Part shown: piece after piece, positions 45,686-54,444 of the stretch | How the letters are laid out: every line of letters begins with the position of its first letter | Numbering within the stretch: position 1 is the first letter of the stretch | Assembly (NCBI RefSeq): GCF_039652555.1 | Contig: NZ_JBDJAF010000001.1 | Span: 806,001-870,000 of the forward strand | Direction of reading: 5' to 3' | Length of the DNA: 64,000 nucleotides | Origin: Parafrigoribacterium mesophilum | GTDB taxonomy: Bacteria > Actinomycetota > Actinomycetes > Actinomycetales > Microbacteriaceae | Notes under the pieces: generated by a model | The model's database searches: none | Seen by the model: the letters and a program-made list of their open reading frames with translations, nothing else | What the model was told of the DNA's origin: nothing | Program-made: the position numbers and the translations under genes

Positions 45686-46803
45686 GCGATTCGAAGATGA
45701 AAATCGATCGTCGACGCGTCGAACTGTGGCGCGGCCCATTAGCCGTTCTCGTGATTATCGTCGTGGGCCCGCTCATTCTGCCGGAGGGACTGATCGGCGT
45801 CGGAGCCCTGTGCGCGCTCTACGTCATCGCGGGCGTCGGCCTTCAACAGATGATGGGCTACACCGCGCAGGTTTCGTTCGGTCAGGGCGCATTTTGGGCG
45901 ATCGGCGCGTACGGGGTGGGCATTCTGACCGTCAAGGTGCATCTGCCGGTTGTGCCCGCGATCATCATCGGCGTACTCATCACCGGCTTCGTGGCGTTCG
46001 CGATCGGCTGGCCGCTCACTCAGCTGCGCGGACACTACCTGGCTGTAGCTACTCTGGCGCTGGCGATGATCGTAGCGGACCTCGCCAACAACCTCATCGA
46101 TTTCACCGGAGGAAGCACCGGTCTTCCGGGTGTCCCCGCGCTCACCTGGTTCGGCGAGCCTCTTATCGGGACCTCGTTCTACGTGGTCTGTTGGGCGATC
46201 GCTCTAGTCGTATTGGTCGTGGCGTCGAATCTCTCGACGAGCCGGACCGGCCGGGCATTCCGCGCGGTGGGTCGCGACGACAGCGGAAGCCAGGCGCTGG
46301 GCATCCCATCGGCCGCCTACCGACTTCGGTCATTCATCTTCGCGGCGATGCTCGCCGGCGGCGGCGGAGCGCTGTATGCCACCTATCTCGGCTTCCTCTC
46401 CCCTGACGCGTTCAGCGTTCAGCTCTCGGTGCTCCTCCTCATCATCGTCGTCGTCGGTGGCCTGGCCTCACCGTACGGGGCGTTGCTCGGAGCGGTCGTG
46501 GTGACCGCATTGAGTCAATGGCTCAACGCCGTAGCAAGCGATCCGGCGGTACCGGTTGGCGTCGGCTCTGCCCTGGACCCCCTCTTGTACGGCGGTGCCG
46601 TGTTTCTCATTCTGCGGTTTCTACCCAACGGCCTGCAGCCGTTGTTGCGGCAGGTCACCGGCGCAGTAACGACGGGAGTGAGACGCCTACTGGGGCGGGG
46701 TACCGGACCCGACAATCACCATGACGGGAAGAGCGACGTCGGCTCCGTCGCCGAAGCCATCGTGGCCGAGGCCGACGCACCCGCGAGCATCGCGAAGGAG
46801 TGA
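45682..46803 (+). CDS. livM: Branched-chain-type ABC transporter permease LivM
   Basis: The 373-residue membrane protein has the LivM motif GYTAQVSFGQGAFWAIGAY near residue 60 and the loop RTGRAFRAVGRDDSGSQALG near 190. A soluble C-terminal tail of about 45 residues rich in charged residues follows the last membrane segment. The GTG at 45682 overlaps the livH stop. Confidence 0.92.
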   Translation: MSDSKMKIDRRRVELWRGPLAVLVIIVVGPLILPEGLIGVGALCALYVIAGVGLQQMMGYTAQVSFGQGAFWAIGAYGVGILTVKVHLPVVPAIIIGVLITGFVAFAIGWPLTQLRGHYLAVATLALAMIVADLANNLIDFTGGSTGLPGVPALTWFGEPLIGTSFYVVCWAIALVVLVVASNLSTSRTGRAFRAVGRDDSGSQALGIPSAAYRLRSFIFAAMLAGGGGALYATYLGFLSPDAFSVQLSVLLLIIVVVGGLASPYGALLGAVVVTALSQWLNAVASDPAVPVGVGSALDPLLYGGAVFLILRFLPNGLQPLLRQVTGAVTTGVRRLLGRGTGPDNHHDGKSDVGSVAEAIVAEADAPASIAKE

Positions 46804-46810
46804 CCACGAA

Positions 46811-46984
46811 ATGACACCCAGCCCGAGCACCAGCGACGCCAGGAACGCGGAGGACGTCATCCGGTTCCACACGAGCGGGGCCGGCGCGGTCGAGTTCGTG
46901 ACGCTCGAGTCCACGCCAAGACCAAACCGCCGTCACGTCGGCCGGTTCCCTGGCAACACGGGACGGACTAAATGGACGTCGTAA
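46811..46984 (+). CDS. Small hypothetical protein
   Basis: A 57-residue frame (MTPSPSTSDARNAEDVIRF at the start) lies between livM and the GlcD-like gene and overlaps the latter by 13 bp. AAGGAG lies ten bases upstream of its ATG. It has no membrane segment or recognisable domain and may be a coupling leader for the next gene or not be translated. Confidence 0.35.
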   Translation: MTPSPSTSDARNAEDVIRFHTSGAGAVEFVTLESTPRPNRRHVGRFPGNTGRTKWTS

Positions 46985-48414
46985 CGCAGCTGACCGAGGC
47001 CCTGCCCGGAAAGGTCGAGACCGCTCCGGCCACCCTCGAGCACTACCGCCGAGACCGATCGGGCCATGTCGCGGACGGGCTACCACTGGCCCTCGTCCGG
47101 GCAGCTTCCATTGACGACGTGCGAATCACCTGCCGCATCGCGTCGGCGACGGGAACACCGATCGTCAGTCGCGGTGCGGGGACGGGGCTCGCCGGCGGCG
47201 GAATTGCCGGGGCCGGAGAAATCATCCTCTCCACGGAAGGTATGACGCGCATCCTGGAAATCTCGCCAGCAAACCAATACGCGGTCGTGGAACCGGGAAT
47301 ACTCAATGGGGACCTGAACCGGGAACTCCGACAGCACGGACTGTGGTGGCCGCCGGATCCCGCGAGTAAGGACATCTCCACGGTCGGCGGGAATATCGCG
47401 ATGAATGCCGGCGGCCTACTGTGCGCAAAGTACGGCGTGACACGGGAAGCCGTATTGGCGCTCAAAGTCGTCCTCGCCGACGGCCGCTTGATCTCGGTCG
47501 GCCACAAGTCGGTCAAGGGTGTGACCGGTTACGATCTGTGTGCGCTGATGATCGGCTCCGAGGGTACGCTCGGCGTGATCGTGGAATGCACGCTCAAGCT
47601 ACGCCCGGTCGTGACGGGAACCGTGGTGACCATCGGCGCGTTCTTCGACTCGGTCGATCTCGCCGCAACGGCTGCGGCCCGTATCACGGCCGCCGGCCTG
47701 CAGCCGGCCATCATGGAAATCCTTGACCAGAGGACGCTCGACTGCGTCAGCCGATTCACCGGCAACGACCTGATCAGCAGGGGGAATTCCTACTTCCTCG
47801 TGCAATGCGATGGACACGCATCGGCCCAGGAGTCGAGCGCCGTCCTGGGCATCATCACCGACGCGGGAGGGACCGCTGAGGAGACGACGGACCCAATCGA
47901 GTCCGAGCGCCTGGTCGACGTGCGGCGGCAGGGGTTCCCGGCGTTGGAGGCGATGGGAACCATGCTGGTTGAGGATGTCGCAGTGCCGCGCGACCGAATG
48001 TCGGCCGTCTTCCGGAAGATCACCGAACTCGAGGGCAAGTACGCGATCACGATTCCCACCGCGTGCCATGCGGGGGACGGCAACCTCCATCCGTGTTTCG
48101 TGTTCCACGGCGATACCGTCCCGGAGGAGGTGTGGCACGCTGCCGAGGAGCTGTTTACGTTCGTACTCACGCTCGGCGGCACGCTATCTGGCGAACACGG
48201 TATCGGCGTGTTGAAGAGACGCTGGCTGCGGGATGAGCTCGGTGACGACCAACTCGAAATTCAGAAGCAGATCAAGGCCGTGTTCGACCCGCAAAACATC
48301 CTGAATCCCGGCAAAGTCTTCGACCCCGCGATGCCGGTCGCGAACGGCGTGGTCGACGCGACCGTCGGTGGGCTGAGGCGAGAACAAACCTTGTCGAGGC
48401 ACGCACGGTTGTGA
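46972..48414 (+). CDS. FAD-binding 2-hydroxyacid dehydrogenase (GlcD/D-lactate dehydrogenase-like)
   Basis: The 480-residue flavoprotein has the PCMH-type FAD domain (SRGAGTGLAGGG near 67, GGNIAMNAGG near 138) and the C-terminal FAD-linked oxidase domain with HAGDGNLHP near 364 and SGEHGIGVLKRRWL near 406. Such enzymes oxidise glycolate, D-lactate or other D-2-hydroxyacids to 2-oxoacids. No glcE or glcF is adjacent. Its product type suits the 2-oxoacid dehydrogenase encoded convergently downstream. Confidence 0.9.
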   Translation: MDVVTQLTEALPGKVETAPATLEHYRRDRSGHVADGLPLALVRAASIDDVRITCRIASATGTPIVSRGAGTGLAGGGIAGAGEIILSTEGMTRILEISPANQYAVVEPGILNGDLNRELRQHGLWWPPDPASKDISTVGGNIAMNAGGLLCAKYGVTREAVLALKVVLADGRLISVGHKSVKGVTGYDLCALMIGSEGTLGVIVECTLKLRPVVTGTVVTIGAFFDSVDLAATAAARITAAGLQPAIMEILDQRTLDCVSRFTGNDLISRGNSYFLVQCDGHASAQESSAVLGIITDAGGTAEETTDPIESERLVDVRRQGFPALEAMGTMLVEDVAVPRDRMSAVFRKITELEGKYAITIPTACHAGDGNLHPCFVFHGDTVPEEVWHAAEELFTFVLTLGGTLSGEHGIGVLKRRWLRDELGDDQLEIQKQIKAVFDPQNILNPGKVFDPAMPVANGVVDATVGGLRREQTLSRHARL

Positions 48415-48426
48415 GAAGGCCGGTGC

Positions 48427-49161
48427 TTAGTCGAGGAAGGCCAGCGCCGCCTGTTTGAAGGATCGGGCACTCAGCGTGTTCACGTGGTTTCGGCCCGGGA
48501 TGGACACGAATTGGGCGCCCAACACGGCGGCCAGGATCGCCGCGCCCCCGGCAGCGGTGTCGGCCTCACCGGCCACCACGAGAGCGCGCTGCGCCGGCGG
48601 GGTCGTCCTGAGGCCATGACCGCTCAGTCCTTCGACGCAGGAGAGCAGGGCCGCGGCATCGGCACCCGGCAAGGACATCGCACCGCTGAGAAGTCTCATC
48701 GCCAGCGGATCATCCACGGGCGTCCCGTCCTGGAGGAATGATCGAATGGAATCCACGTTCCAGCTCTGGAACAACTCCTCCGTGCCGATCCCGCCCAGTA
48801 CCAGACGCGCCACGCGCTCGGGAGCCGACCGCGCGATGTCCAGTGCGATCCGGCTTCCCAGCGAATAGCCCACGACGTCGACGGTCGACAGGCCAACCAT
48901 GTCCATGACGGCGACGACGTCGGCAGCCATGAGCTCCAGTGAGTAGGCGGCCGGTTCAGCGGGTTTGCCACTCATCCCATGGCCGCGGAGGTCCAACGTA
49001 AGAACGCCGCTCTGGGCCTCGGTCAGGGCGCGCACCCAGCCCGTGTCGACCCACGTCACCTGAGCATTGGAGCCGAATCCGTGCACCAGGACCACAGGAC
49101 GAGGCCCGGCCGACCACTGAAAACGGATCGCGACGCCATCGGGACCGCTCGTATCCGGCAT
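48427..49161 (-). CDS. Alpha/beta-fold hydrolase
   Basis: The 244-residue protein has the oxyanion motif HGFGS (27-31), the nucleophile elbow GYSLGS with Ser100, a candidate Asp in GEADT near 200 and the terminal His in GRNH near 224. It is the last gene of the operon E1 alpha-E1 beta-lipoyl-hydrolase, 2 bases after the lipoyl gene. In acetoin-type complexes the E2 (AcoC) is a lipoyl domain fused to just such a hydrolase-like domain; here the two are separate. A role in releasing an acyl group from the lipoyl arm is a reasonable inference. Confidence 0.85.
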   Translation of the reverse strand: MPDTSGPDGVAIRFQWSAGPRPVVLVHGFGSNAQVTWVDTGWVRALTEAQSGVLTLDLRGHGMSGKPAEPAAYSLELMAADVVAVMDMVGLSTVDVVGYSLGSRIALDIARSAPERVARLVLGGIGTEELFQSWNVDSIRSFLQDGTPVDDPLAMRLLSGAMSLPGADAAALLSCVEGLSGHGLRTTPPAQRALVVAGEADTAAGGAAILAAVLGAQFVSIPGRNHVNTLSARSFKQAALAFLD

Positions 49162-49163
49162 CG

Positions 49164-49487
49164 TCAGTCTTCTGGCGGCCGCAGGCGGACGCGATGCGCG
49201 GACTCTTTCTGAACCGGCACCGTGCCGACAATACCGGCTTGGTCATCATCGAATTCCAGCGTGATGAGCGGCTCGCCGACGTTCACGTGCCCGCCTGCCT
49301 CGGCATGAAACCGGGCCACCGTACCGGACTGGGGTGAGGGCAGCTCGACCGCGGACTTCGTGGTCTCGACCTCGACGAGCGCGTCGCCGCGTTCGACTTG
49401 ATCGCCAACCGACACCAACCACTCCAACACGGTGGCGTCCAGAAGACCCTCGCCCAGGTCCGGCAGAATCAGTGTTATTTCAGCCAC
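49164..49487 (-). CDS. Free-standing lipoyl-domain protein
   Basis: The 107-residue protein is a single biotinyl/lipoyl domain: PDLGEG at the start and the lipoylation site ETTKS with Lys44 at the hairpin tip. A short tail follows, with no subunit-binding domain and no acyltransferase domain. It overlaps the E1 beta gene by 8 bp. It should serve as the swinging-arm carrier for the E1 enzyme, but a conventional E2 catalytic core is missing from the operon. Confidence 0.9.
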   Translation of the reverse strand: MAEITLILPDLGEGLLDATVLEWLVSVGDQVERGDALVEVETTKSAVELPSPQSGTVARFHAEAGGHVNVGEPLITLEFDDDQAGIVGTVPVQKESAHRVRLRPPED

Positions 49488-50508
49488 GTCGATACTCCAA
49501 TACGCGTTGAACGGCCGTTAAGATCCGGTTGACGCTTGGTAAATACTGGTCTTCCAACGCTCCGGACGGGTAGGGCACGTCGTACCCGGCGACTCGTTGC
49601 ACGGGCGCGCGCAACGAGTCGAAGCAGCGCTCGGTGATGATCGTGCTCACCTCGCCGCCGAGGCCACCGCTGAGTGGTGCCTCGTGCACGACTACGGCCC
49701 GTTTCGTACGGCTCACGGACTCCTCGAGGCCGGCCGCGTCGATCGGTTTCAACCAGCGCAGGTCGAGAACTTCGATCTCGACGCCGTCCTCCTCGGCGAG
49801 CTCGGCCGCCCGCAAACACTTCGCGACCATGGCCCCCCATCCGATGAGGGTGACGTGCTTGCCCGAGCGCACTACTCGGGACGTGCCGATGGGCAGATAA
49901 TCGGAAATCGGCACGCCGGGTTCGAACGCGGCCTTGTTCCAATAGCGCGCCTTCGGCTCCATGAAAATAACCGGATCCGGATCCGCGATGCTCTGTCGGA
50001 GCAACTGGTACGCCTCGTTGGGAGTCGAGGGAGACACGACCTTCAGCCCGGGGACATGGGCCAGCAGCGATTCCAGGCTCTCACCATGGAATTCCGGCGC
50101 CCGGATGCCGCCGAAACTCGGCAGGCGCACCGTGATCGGCATGGGTGCGGCGCCGCGCGAGCGATAATTCATGCGTGCCATCTGAGTGATGATCTGGTTT
50201 ATCGCCGGGTAGGCGAATCCGTCGAATTGGATTTCCGGGATGGGCCGGTATCCGTGCAGAGCGAGGCCGACCGCCATGCCGATGATGCTCGCCTCCGCCA
50301 ATTGGGAGTCAAATACCCGCTCGATGCCGAACTTCGCTTGCAGGCCATCGGTCACGCGGAACACGCCGCCGAGTTTCGCGACGTCCTCCCCGAAGACGAG
50401 CGTGCGGTCGTCCTCGGCGAGCGCATGCTCCAACGCGAGATTCAGGGCGACCTGCATGCTCACGTCCGTCGATGGAGTCGTCGACACGGTGCTGTCCGAC
50501 TCAGTCAC
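49480..50508 (-). CDS. 2-oxoacid dehydrogenase E1 component, beta subunit
   Basis: The 342-residue protein has the transketolase-like beta fold: LVFGEDVAKLGGVFRVTDGL near 40, IQFDGFAYPAINQI near 95, and the C-terminal domain TLIGWGAMVAKCLRAA. It forms the alpha2beta2 E1 with the gene upstream. The GTG at 50508 overlaps the E1 alpha stop (GTGACTGA), with AGGAGA six bases upstream. Sequence alone cannot tell pyruvate, branched-chain or acetoin substrates apart. Confidence 0.92.
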   Translation of the reverse strand: MTESDSTVSTTPSTDVSMQVALNLALEHALAEDDRTLVFGEDVAKLGGVFRVTDGLQAKFGIERVFDSQLAEASIIGMAVGLALHGYRPIPEIQFDGFAYPAINQIITQMARMNYRSRGAAPMPITVRLPSFGGIRAPEFHGESLESLLAHVPGLKVVSPSTPNEAYQLLRQSIADPDPVIFMEPKARYWNKAAFEPGVPISDYLPIGTSRVVRSGKHVTLIGWGAMVAKCLRAAELAEEDGVEIEVLDLRWLKPIDAAGLEESVSRTKRAVVVHEAPLSGGLGGEVSTIITERCFDSLRAPVQRVAGYDVPYPSGALEDQYLPSVNRILTAVQRVLEYRRG

Positions 50509-51532
50509 GGGTACTCTCCTGCCACGCGTGCTTCTGCTCCTGCAGTACCGGCGTCGAATTCGCGAACACGAAATCGAACAGCTCCTCGCCCGGTCGACCG
50601 GTGAGCGCCACGAGGCCCGCACGGACGGTGTCGGCGGCACGCGCTGCTTCGGCTGCGGCGGCCGCGAAGAACTGCTCGTCGGCGATCCCCTCGGCGCTCA
50701 GCCGTTCGGCGAAGCCCGTGATCGGATCGCTGGCCAGCCACTTCTGTTCGTCATCGAGCGAACGATACCGGCCAGGGTCATCGGACGTCGAGTGTGGCCC
50801 GGCCCGATAGGTCATCGCCTCGATAACGGTCGGCCCGTCCCCGGCTCGGGCCCGATCCAGTGCCTCGCGGGTGGCTTGAAGCACGGCGACGACATCATTG
50901 CCATCGATCCGTACGCCCTCGATGCCGTATCCGGCGGCGCGTGCCGCGACAGAACCGCCGGCGATCTGGCGTTCGGCGGCAAGGGAAATCGCCCAGCCGT
51001 TGTTCTGGCAGAAGAACACGACGGGCAGCTTGTCGATTCCGGCGAGGTTCATCGCCTCGTGCACTTCGCCCTCCGAGCTCGCGCCGTCGCCAAAGTAACT
51101 GACGGCCACGCCACCGTCGCCCGAGAGCTGTGCGCCTTTGGCCCATCCCACGGAGTGCAGCACCGAGCCTGCCACCACCGCATTGATCGACCCGAAGCGC
51201 GAAGCCACCGGATTGTAGAGACCACCGTGCCAGATCCCGAGGTAGCTGGCCAGGTAGCCGACTAAGTCGACTCCCATCGCCACGGCGACCCCAAGTTCAC
51301 GATATGTGGGAAAAGCGAAGTCTCGGGTCAGGTCGAGCGCGACGCCACTGCCGATCTGCGCCGCTTCTTGGCCCCGCAGCGGCGAATAAGCCAAGATGAG
51401 GCCCTCGCGCTGCATCGCGATTCCGCTCATGTCGATCTGCCGCGTGATGAGCATCTTCGTATAGAGATCTTTGAGCAGATCCGTGGACAGTCCTGCATCT
51501 CCGTCAAGCCGTGCCGACGCCTTTGTAGACAA
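50501..51532 (-). CDS. 2-oxoacid dehydrogenase E1 component, alpha subunit
   Basis: The 343-residue protein carries the ThDP-binding motif GDGASSEGEVHEAMNLAG ending in CQNNGWA, and the phosphorylation-loop-like segment YRAGPHSTSDDPGRY near 245. It decarboxylates a 2-oxoacid and hands the acyl group to a lipoyl arm. The start is TTG at 51532 with GAGGAG nine bases upstream. It heads the four-gene minus-strand operon. No dihydrolipoamide dehydrogenase is nearby, so E3 must be shared from elsewhere. Confidence 0.92.
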   Translation of the reverse strand: MSTKASARLDGDAGLSTDLLKDLYTKMLITRQIDMSGIAMQREGLILAYSPLRGQEAAQIGSGVALDLTRDFAFPTYRELGVAVAMGVDLVGYLASYLGIWHGGLYNPVASRFGSINAVVAGSVLHSVGWAKGAQLSGDGGVAVSYFGDGASSEGEVHEAMNLAGIDKLPVVFFCQNNGWAISLAAERQIAGGSVAARAAGYGIEGVRIDGNDVVAVLQATREALDRARAGDGPTVIEAMTYRAGPHSTSDDPGRYRSLDDEQKWLASDPITGFAERLSAEGIADEQFFAAAAAEAARAADTVRAGLVALTGRPGEELFDFVFANSTPVLQEQKHAWQESTRD

Positions 51533-52059
51533 ACTTCTTACTCCTCACGCTCAGCTCCGAGGACCCGACCCCGGGGAGGTCATCACACCGGCAGAAGCCG
51601 GCCTTGCCACCATGTTCCGGCGAAATCGCGTTGCTCATGGGCTGTTCGGGAAGCGCGTCGGCTCACCCTCAGCGGCATCAATGTCCGGGACATCGCGGCT
51701 TGAAACGTGCTGAAGCTGTCCATTTCGGGCGTGGCCACTCCGGGGAGCGCACGCGCCGTGTCCGGCTGGCTCATCATGAAATATCGCCTCGCTTCGACCG
51801 TCACGTCAGCGTGAATCGGTCCATTGTTGGCGACTGTAGCAGACACACAACGGCGAAGCGAAACGTGCCGAGCTTACCTCACGGCGGAAGTCCCTCCCCC
51901 AACCCACCGCAATCAGGCATCCTCGCCGTCGGCGCCGCTCAACTCGTAACCACTGGTCGGAGACGGCGAACATGTCGTCAGGTCGGTGATGCGCTGCACC
52001 CTCTACCTTGACCAATCCCGAGGCGTGCTCGCCGTCCGGTGTCGAACGATCTGGACGAT
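51533..52059. other. Intergenic region, no supported gene
   Basis: Half a kilobase between the divergent E1 operon and the homoprotocatechuate operon. Short frames on both strands lack ribosome-binding sites or family motifs; one minus-strand frame of 87 codons (51583-51846) is protein-like in places but unrecognised. The region must hold the E1 operon promoter and may contain gene debris. Confidence 0.5.
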
Positions 52060-52073
52060 ATACGATTTCGTAT
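52060..52073. promoter_or_regulatory. Probable GntR-family operator upstream of the homoprotocatechuate operon
   Basis: ATACGATTTCGTAT is a perfect inverted repeat (ATACGA/TCGTAT) with a 2-bp spacer, 41 bp before the first gene. Palindromes of this size and A/T-ended form are typical for FadR-subfamily GntR regulators, and a GntR gene is second in the operon. TACGAT inside it could serve as a -10 box, so binding would block transcription. Confidence 0.65.
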
Positions 52074-52114
52074 GTTATGGTTCAGAAAGACGGATTCGAC
52101 AGCAAGGGGCGATA

Positions 52115-53566
52115 ATGACCGCGGATATCTGGCGCGATGCGGCCTTGGCGCCGACGAAAATCATCGCGGTCCACATCAATTACCCATCTCGCGCGGCGCA
52201 GCGCGGCCGCACGCCCGCGTTGCCGTCGTACTTCCTCAAGCCGACGACGTCTGTGGCAGCCAGTGGCTCGAGCGTGGAGCGGCCGGCCGGGTGCGAACTG
52301 TTGGCGTTCGAAGGCGAGATCGCGCTGGTCATCGGCACGCGCGTCCGTCGCGTGAGTCTCGAGGATGCCTGGGATGCTGTCAGGTTCGTCACTGCCGCGA
52401 ACGACTTCGGCGTGTATGACCTGCGCTACGCCGATAAGGGTTCGAACCTGCGCTCCAAGGGTGCCGACGGGTTCACACCGGTGGGGCCGATGTTGCTGCC
52501 TGCCGACGGGCTCGACCCCGCCGCGCTGCGCATCCGTACCTGGGTCAACGGCGAACTCGTACAGGAGGACACCACTGCCACACTGCTGTTCCCGTTCGCG
52601 CAACTGGTGGCAGACCTTTCCCAACTGATCACCCTGGAGGAAGGCGACATCATCCTCACCGGCACGCCGGCGGGTGCCTCGGTGGTGCAACCCGGGGATG
52701 TCGTCGAGGTCGAAGTCGACGGCGCCGGGCAAATGACAGGGAAACTGACAAGCACGATCACGCAGGGCACCGTGCCGCTGACCGGGGTGGGCGCGCTGCC
52801 GAAGGCTGACGATCAACAGCGGGCAGACGCGTACGGGACGGATCTCGACAAGCTCGATCAGCGCGGACGGTTCGCGCTCACCGACGAGCTCAAGCGAAAG
52901 ATCAACAGCGTGGGCACCGCCACCCTGAGTTCCCAGCTGCGCAAGCACGGGCTGAACAACGTGAGCATCGACGGACTGACCTCCACGAAGCCGGGGATGC
53001 GTCTGGTCGGGTTGGCCCGCACGCTGCGTTTCGTGCCGAACCGGGAAGACCTTTTCGCCGCCCACGGCGGCGGCTACAACGCGCAGAAGCAGGCGTTCGA
53101 CGCTCTGAATCCCGACGACGTGCTGGTCATGGACTGTCGCCAGGATCCCGGCGCCGGCACCCTCGGTGACGTCCTCGGCTTACGCGCGCAGGTGCGCGGC
53201 GCCGCGGGCATTGTCACCGATGGCGGGTTGCGCGATGTGGCGGCGGTCACGGCACTGGACATTCCCACCTACTTCGGCGGAGCGCATCCAGCGGTCTTGG
53301 GCCGCAAGCACGTGCCGTGGGACATCGACCAGACGGTCGCGTGCGGCGGGGCCACGGTGCAACCGGGTGATGTGATCGTCGGCGACGACGACGGCCTGCT
53401 GGTCATCCCGCCGTCGATGATCGAGGAGATCGTGGATGCCGCCATCGAGCAGGAACGCCAGGAAACCTTTATCGCACAGCAGGTCGGTCGCGGTGAAAAG
53501 GTGGATGGCCTCTACCCGATGAACGAGGCGTGGAAACAGAAGTACCAGGAGTGGGACGGGCAATGA
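52115..53566 (+). CDS. Fumarylacetoacetate hydrolase-RraA fusion protein (HpaG-like)
   Basis: The 483-residue protein joins two domains. Residues about 1-235 form a FAH domain with metal-binding LLAFEGEIALVIG, NDFGVYDLRYADKG and GDIILTGTPAGASVV, as in HpaG/HpcE isomerase-decarboxylases of homoprotocatechuate breakdown. Residues about 265-470 form an RraA-like domain with TDGGLRDVAAV and GDDDGLLVIPP, the fold of 4-hydroxy-4-methyl-2-oxoglutarate aldolase and oxaloacetate decarboxylase. The ATG at 52115 has AAGGGG seven bases upstream. The fusion could carry out decarboxylation/isomerisation and a later aldol cleavage in one chain; the second activity is inference. Confidence 0.88.
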   Translation: MTADIWRDAALAPTKIIAVHINYPSRAAQRGRTPALPSYFLKPTTSVAASGSSVERPAGCELLAFEGEIALVIGTRVRRVSLEDAWDAVRFVTAANDFGVYDLRYADKGSNLRSKGADGFTPVGPMLLPADGLDPAALRIRTWVNGELVQEDTTATLLFPFAQLVADLSQLITLEEGDIILTGTPAGASVVQPGDVVEVEVDGAGQMTGKLTSTITQGTVPLTGVGALPKADDQQRADAYGTDLDKLDQRGRFALTDELKRKINSVGTATLSSQLRKHGLNNVSIDGLTSTKPGMRLVGLARTLRFVPNREDLFAAHGGGYNAQKQAFDALNPDDVLVMDCRQDPGAGTLGDVLGLRAQVRGAAGIVTDGGLRDVAAVTALDIPTYFGGAHPAVLGRKHVPWDIDQTVACGGATVQPGDVIVGDDDGLLVIPPSMIEEIVDAAIEQERQETFIAQQVGRGEKVDGLYPMNEAWKQKYQEWDGQ

Positions 53567-54243
53567 CCGACACCGCAACCCTCAGCAAGTCTCAACTGGC
53601 CTATCAATTTGTGAAGGCCAGGATCTCCGACGGCACCTACACTCCCGGTTACCGCTTGGTTCTCGGGCAGATCGCGGCCGAACTGGGCGTCAGCGTCGTG
53701 CCGGTGCGCGAAGCCATCCGCCGGTTGGAAGCCGAAGGTCTCGTCACCTTCGAGCGCAACGTGGGCGCCCAGGTCGCGATGCTCGACCCACGTGAGTACG
53801 AAATCACCATGCAGACCCTCAGCCTGGTCGAGGGTTTCGCCACCGCGGTCTCGCTCCCCTTCACGACGGCGACGGCGCTGCAGCGTGCCCGCGACCTCAA
53901 CGACGAGATGGCGCAGAGCCTGCGGCACTTCGACCCCGCCGCCTTCACCCGGCTCAATCTTGAGTTCCACAGCGTGCTGTTCGAGAACTGCCCCAACCCG
54001 CACATCCTCGACCTCGTGCATCGAGGCTGGGCGCGGCTGCGGGTGCTGCGCGCCTCGACATTCAGCTTCGTTCCCGGCCGCGCGCAGGAGTCCGTGGCCG
54101 AGCACGCCACGATTCTGCGACTCATCGAGGACCATGCCGGCCCGCTCGAGGTGGAGTTGGCCGCCAGGAACCACCGGCTGGCCACGTTGAACGCATTCCT
54201 GGCGCACCAGGCCGGAAACGGTCATCAAGGTGACGCGGCGTGA
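53563..54243 (+). CDS. GntR family transcriptional regulator (FadR subfamily)
   Basis: The 226-residue protein has an N-terminal winged helix (QIAAELGVSVVPVREAIRRL) and an all-helical FCD effector domain with Asp/His metal-ligand positions (NLEFHSVLFENCPN, EHATILRLIEDH). It overlaps the fusion gene by 4 bp (ATGA). Its place in the operon suggests it represses the homoprotocatechuate genes through the palindrome at 52060. Confidence 0.92.
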   Translation: MTDTATLSKSQLAYQFVKARISDGTYTPGYRLVLGQIAAELGVSVVPVREAIRRLEAEGLVTFERNVGAQVAMLDPREYEITMQTLSLVEGFATAVSLPFTTATALQRARDLNDEMAQSLRHFDPAAFTRLNLEFHSVLFENCPNPHILDLVHRGWARLRVLRASTFSFVPGRAQESVAEHATILRLIEDHAGPLEVELAARNHRLATLNAFLAHQAGNGHQGDAA

Positions 54244-54259
54244 GCAGAACAGGAGCCGC

Positions 54260-54401
54260 CCCTTCGAGACAGGCGCTAGAGCGCCTTCCTCAGGGAACGA
54301 ACGCCCTCCGGCCCCTGAGGAGCCAGCGAGAGCGCCTTCCTCAGGGAACGAACGCCCTCCGGCCCCTGAGGAGCGAGCCGCTAGGCGAGCGTCTCGAAGG
54401 G
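54260..54401. repeat. Palindromic repeat element with duplicated 46-bp core
   Basis: Outer arms CCCTTCGAGAC (54260-54270) and GTCTCGAAGGG (54391-54401) are perfect inverted repeats. Between them a 46-bp segment is present twice without change, at 54278-54323 and 54329-54374, period 51. Each copy contains CCTCAGGG and CCCTGAGG and can form its own hairpin. The element fills the gap between the GntR and aldolase genes inside the operon. TTCGAGAC/GTCTCGAA ends are reminiscent of intergenic repeats of Microbacteriaceae. Confidence 0.8.
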
Positions 54402-54444
54402 CCCGCAGGCAACTGCCACTACAGCGCTACAGAAGGAGCACCCC

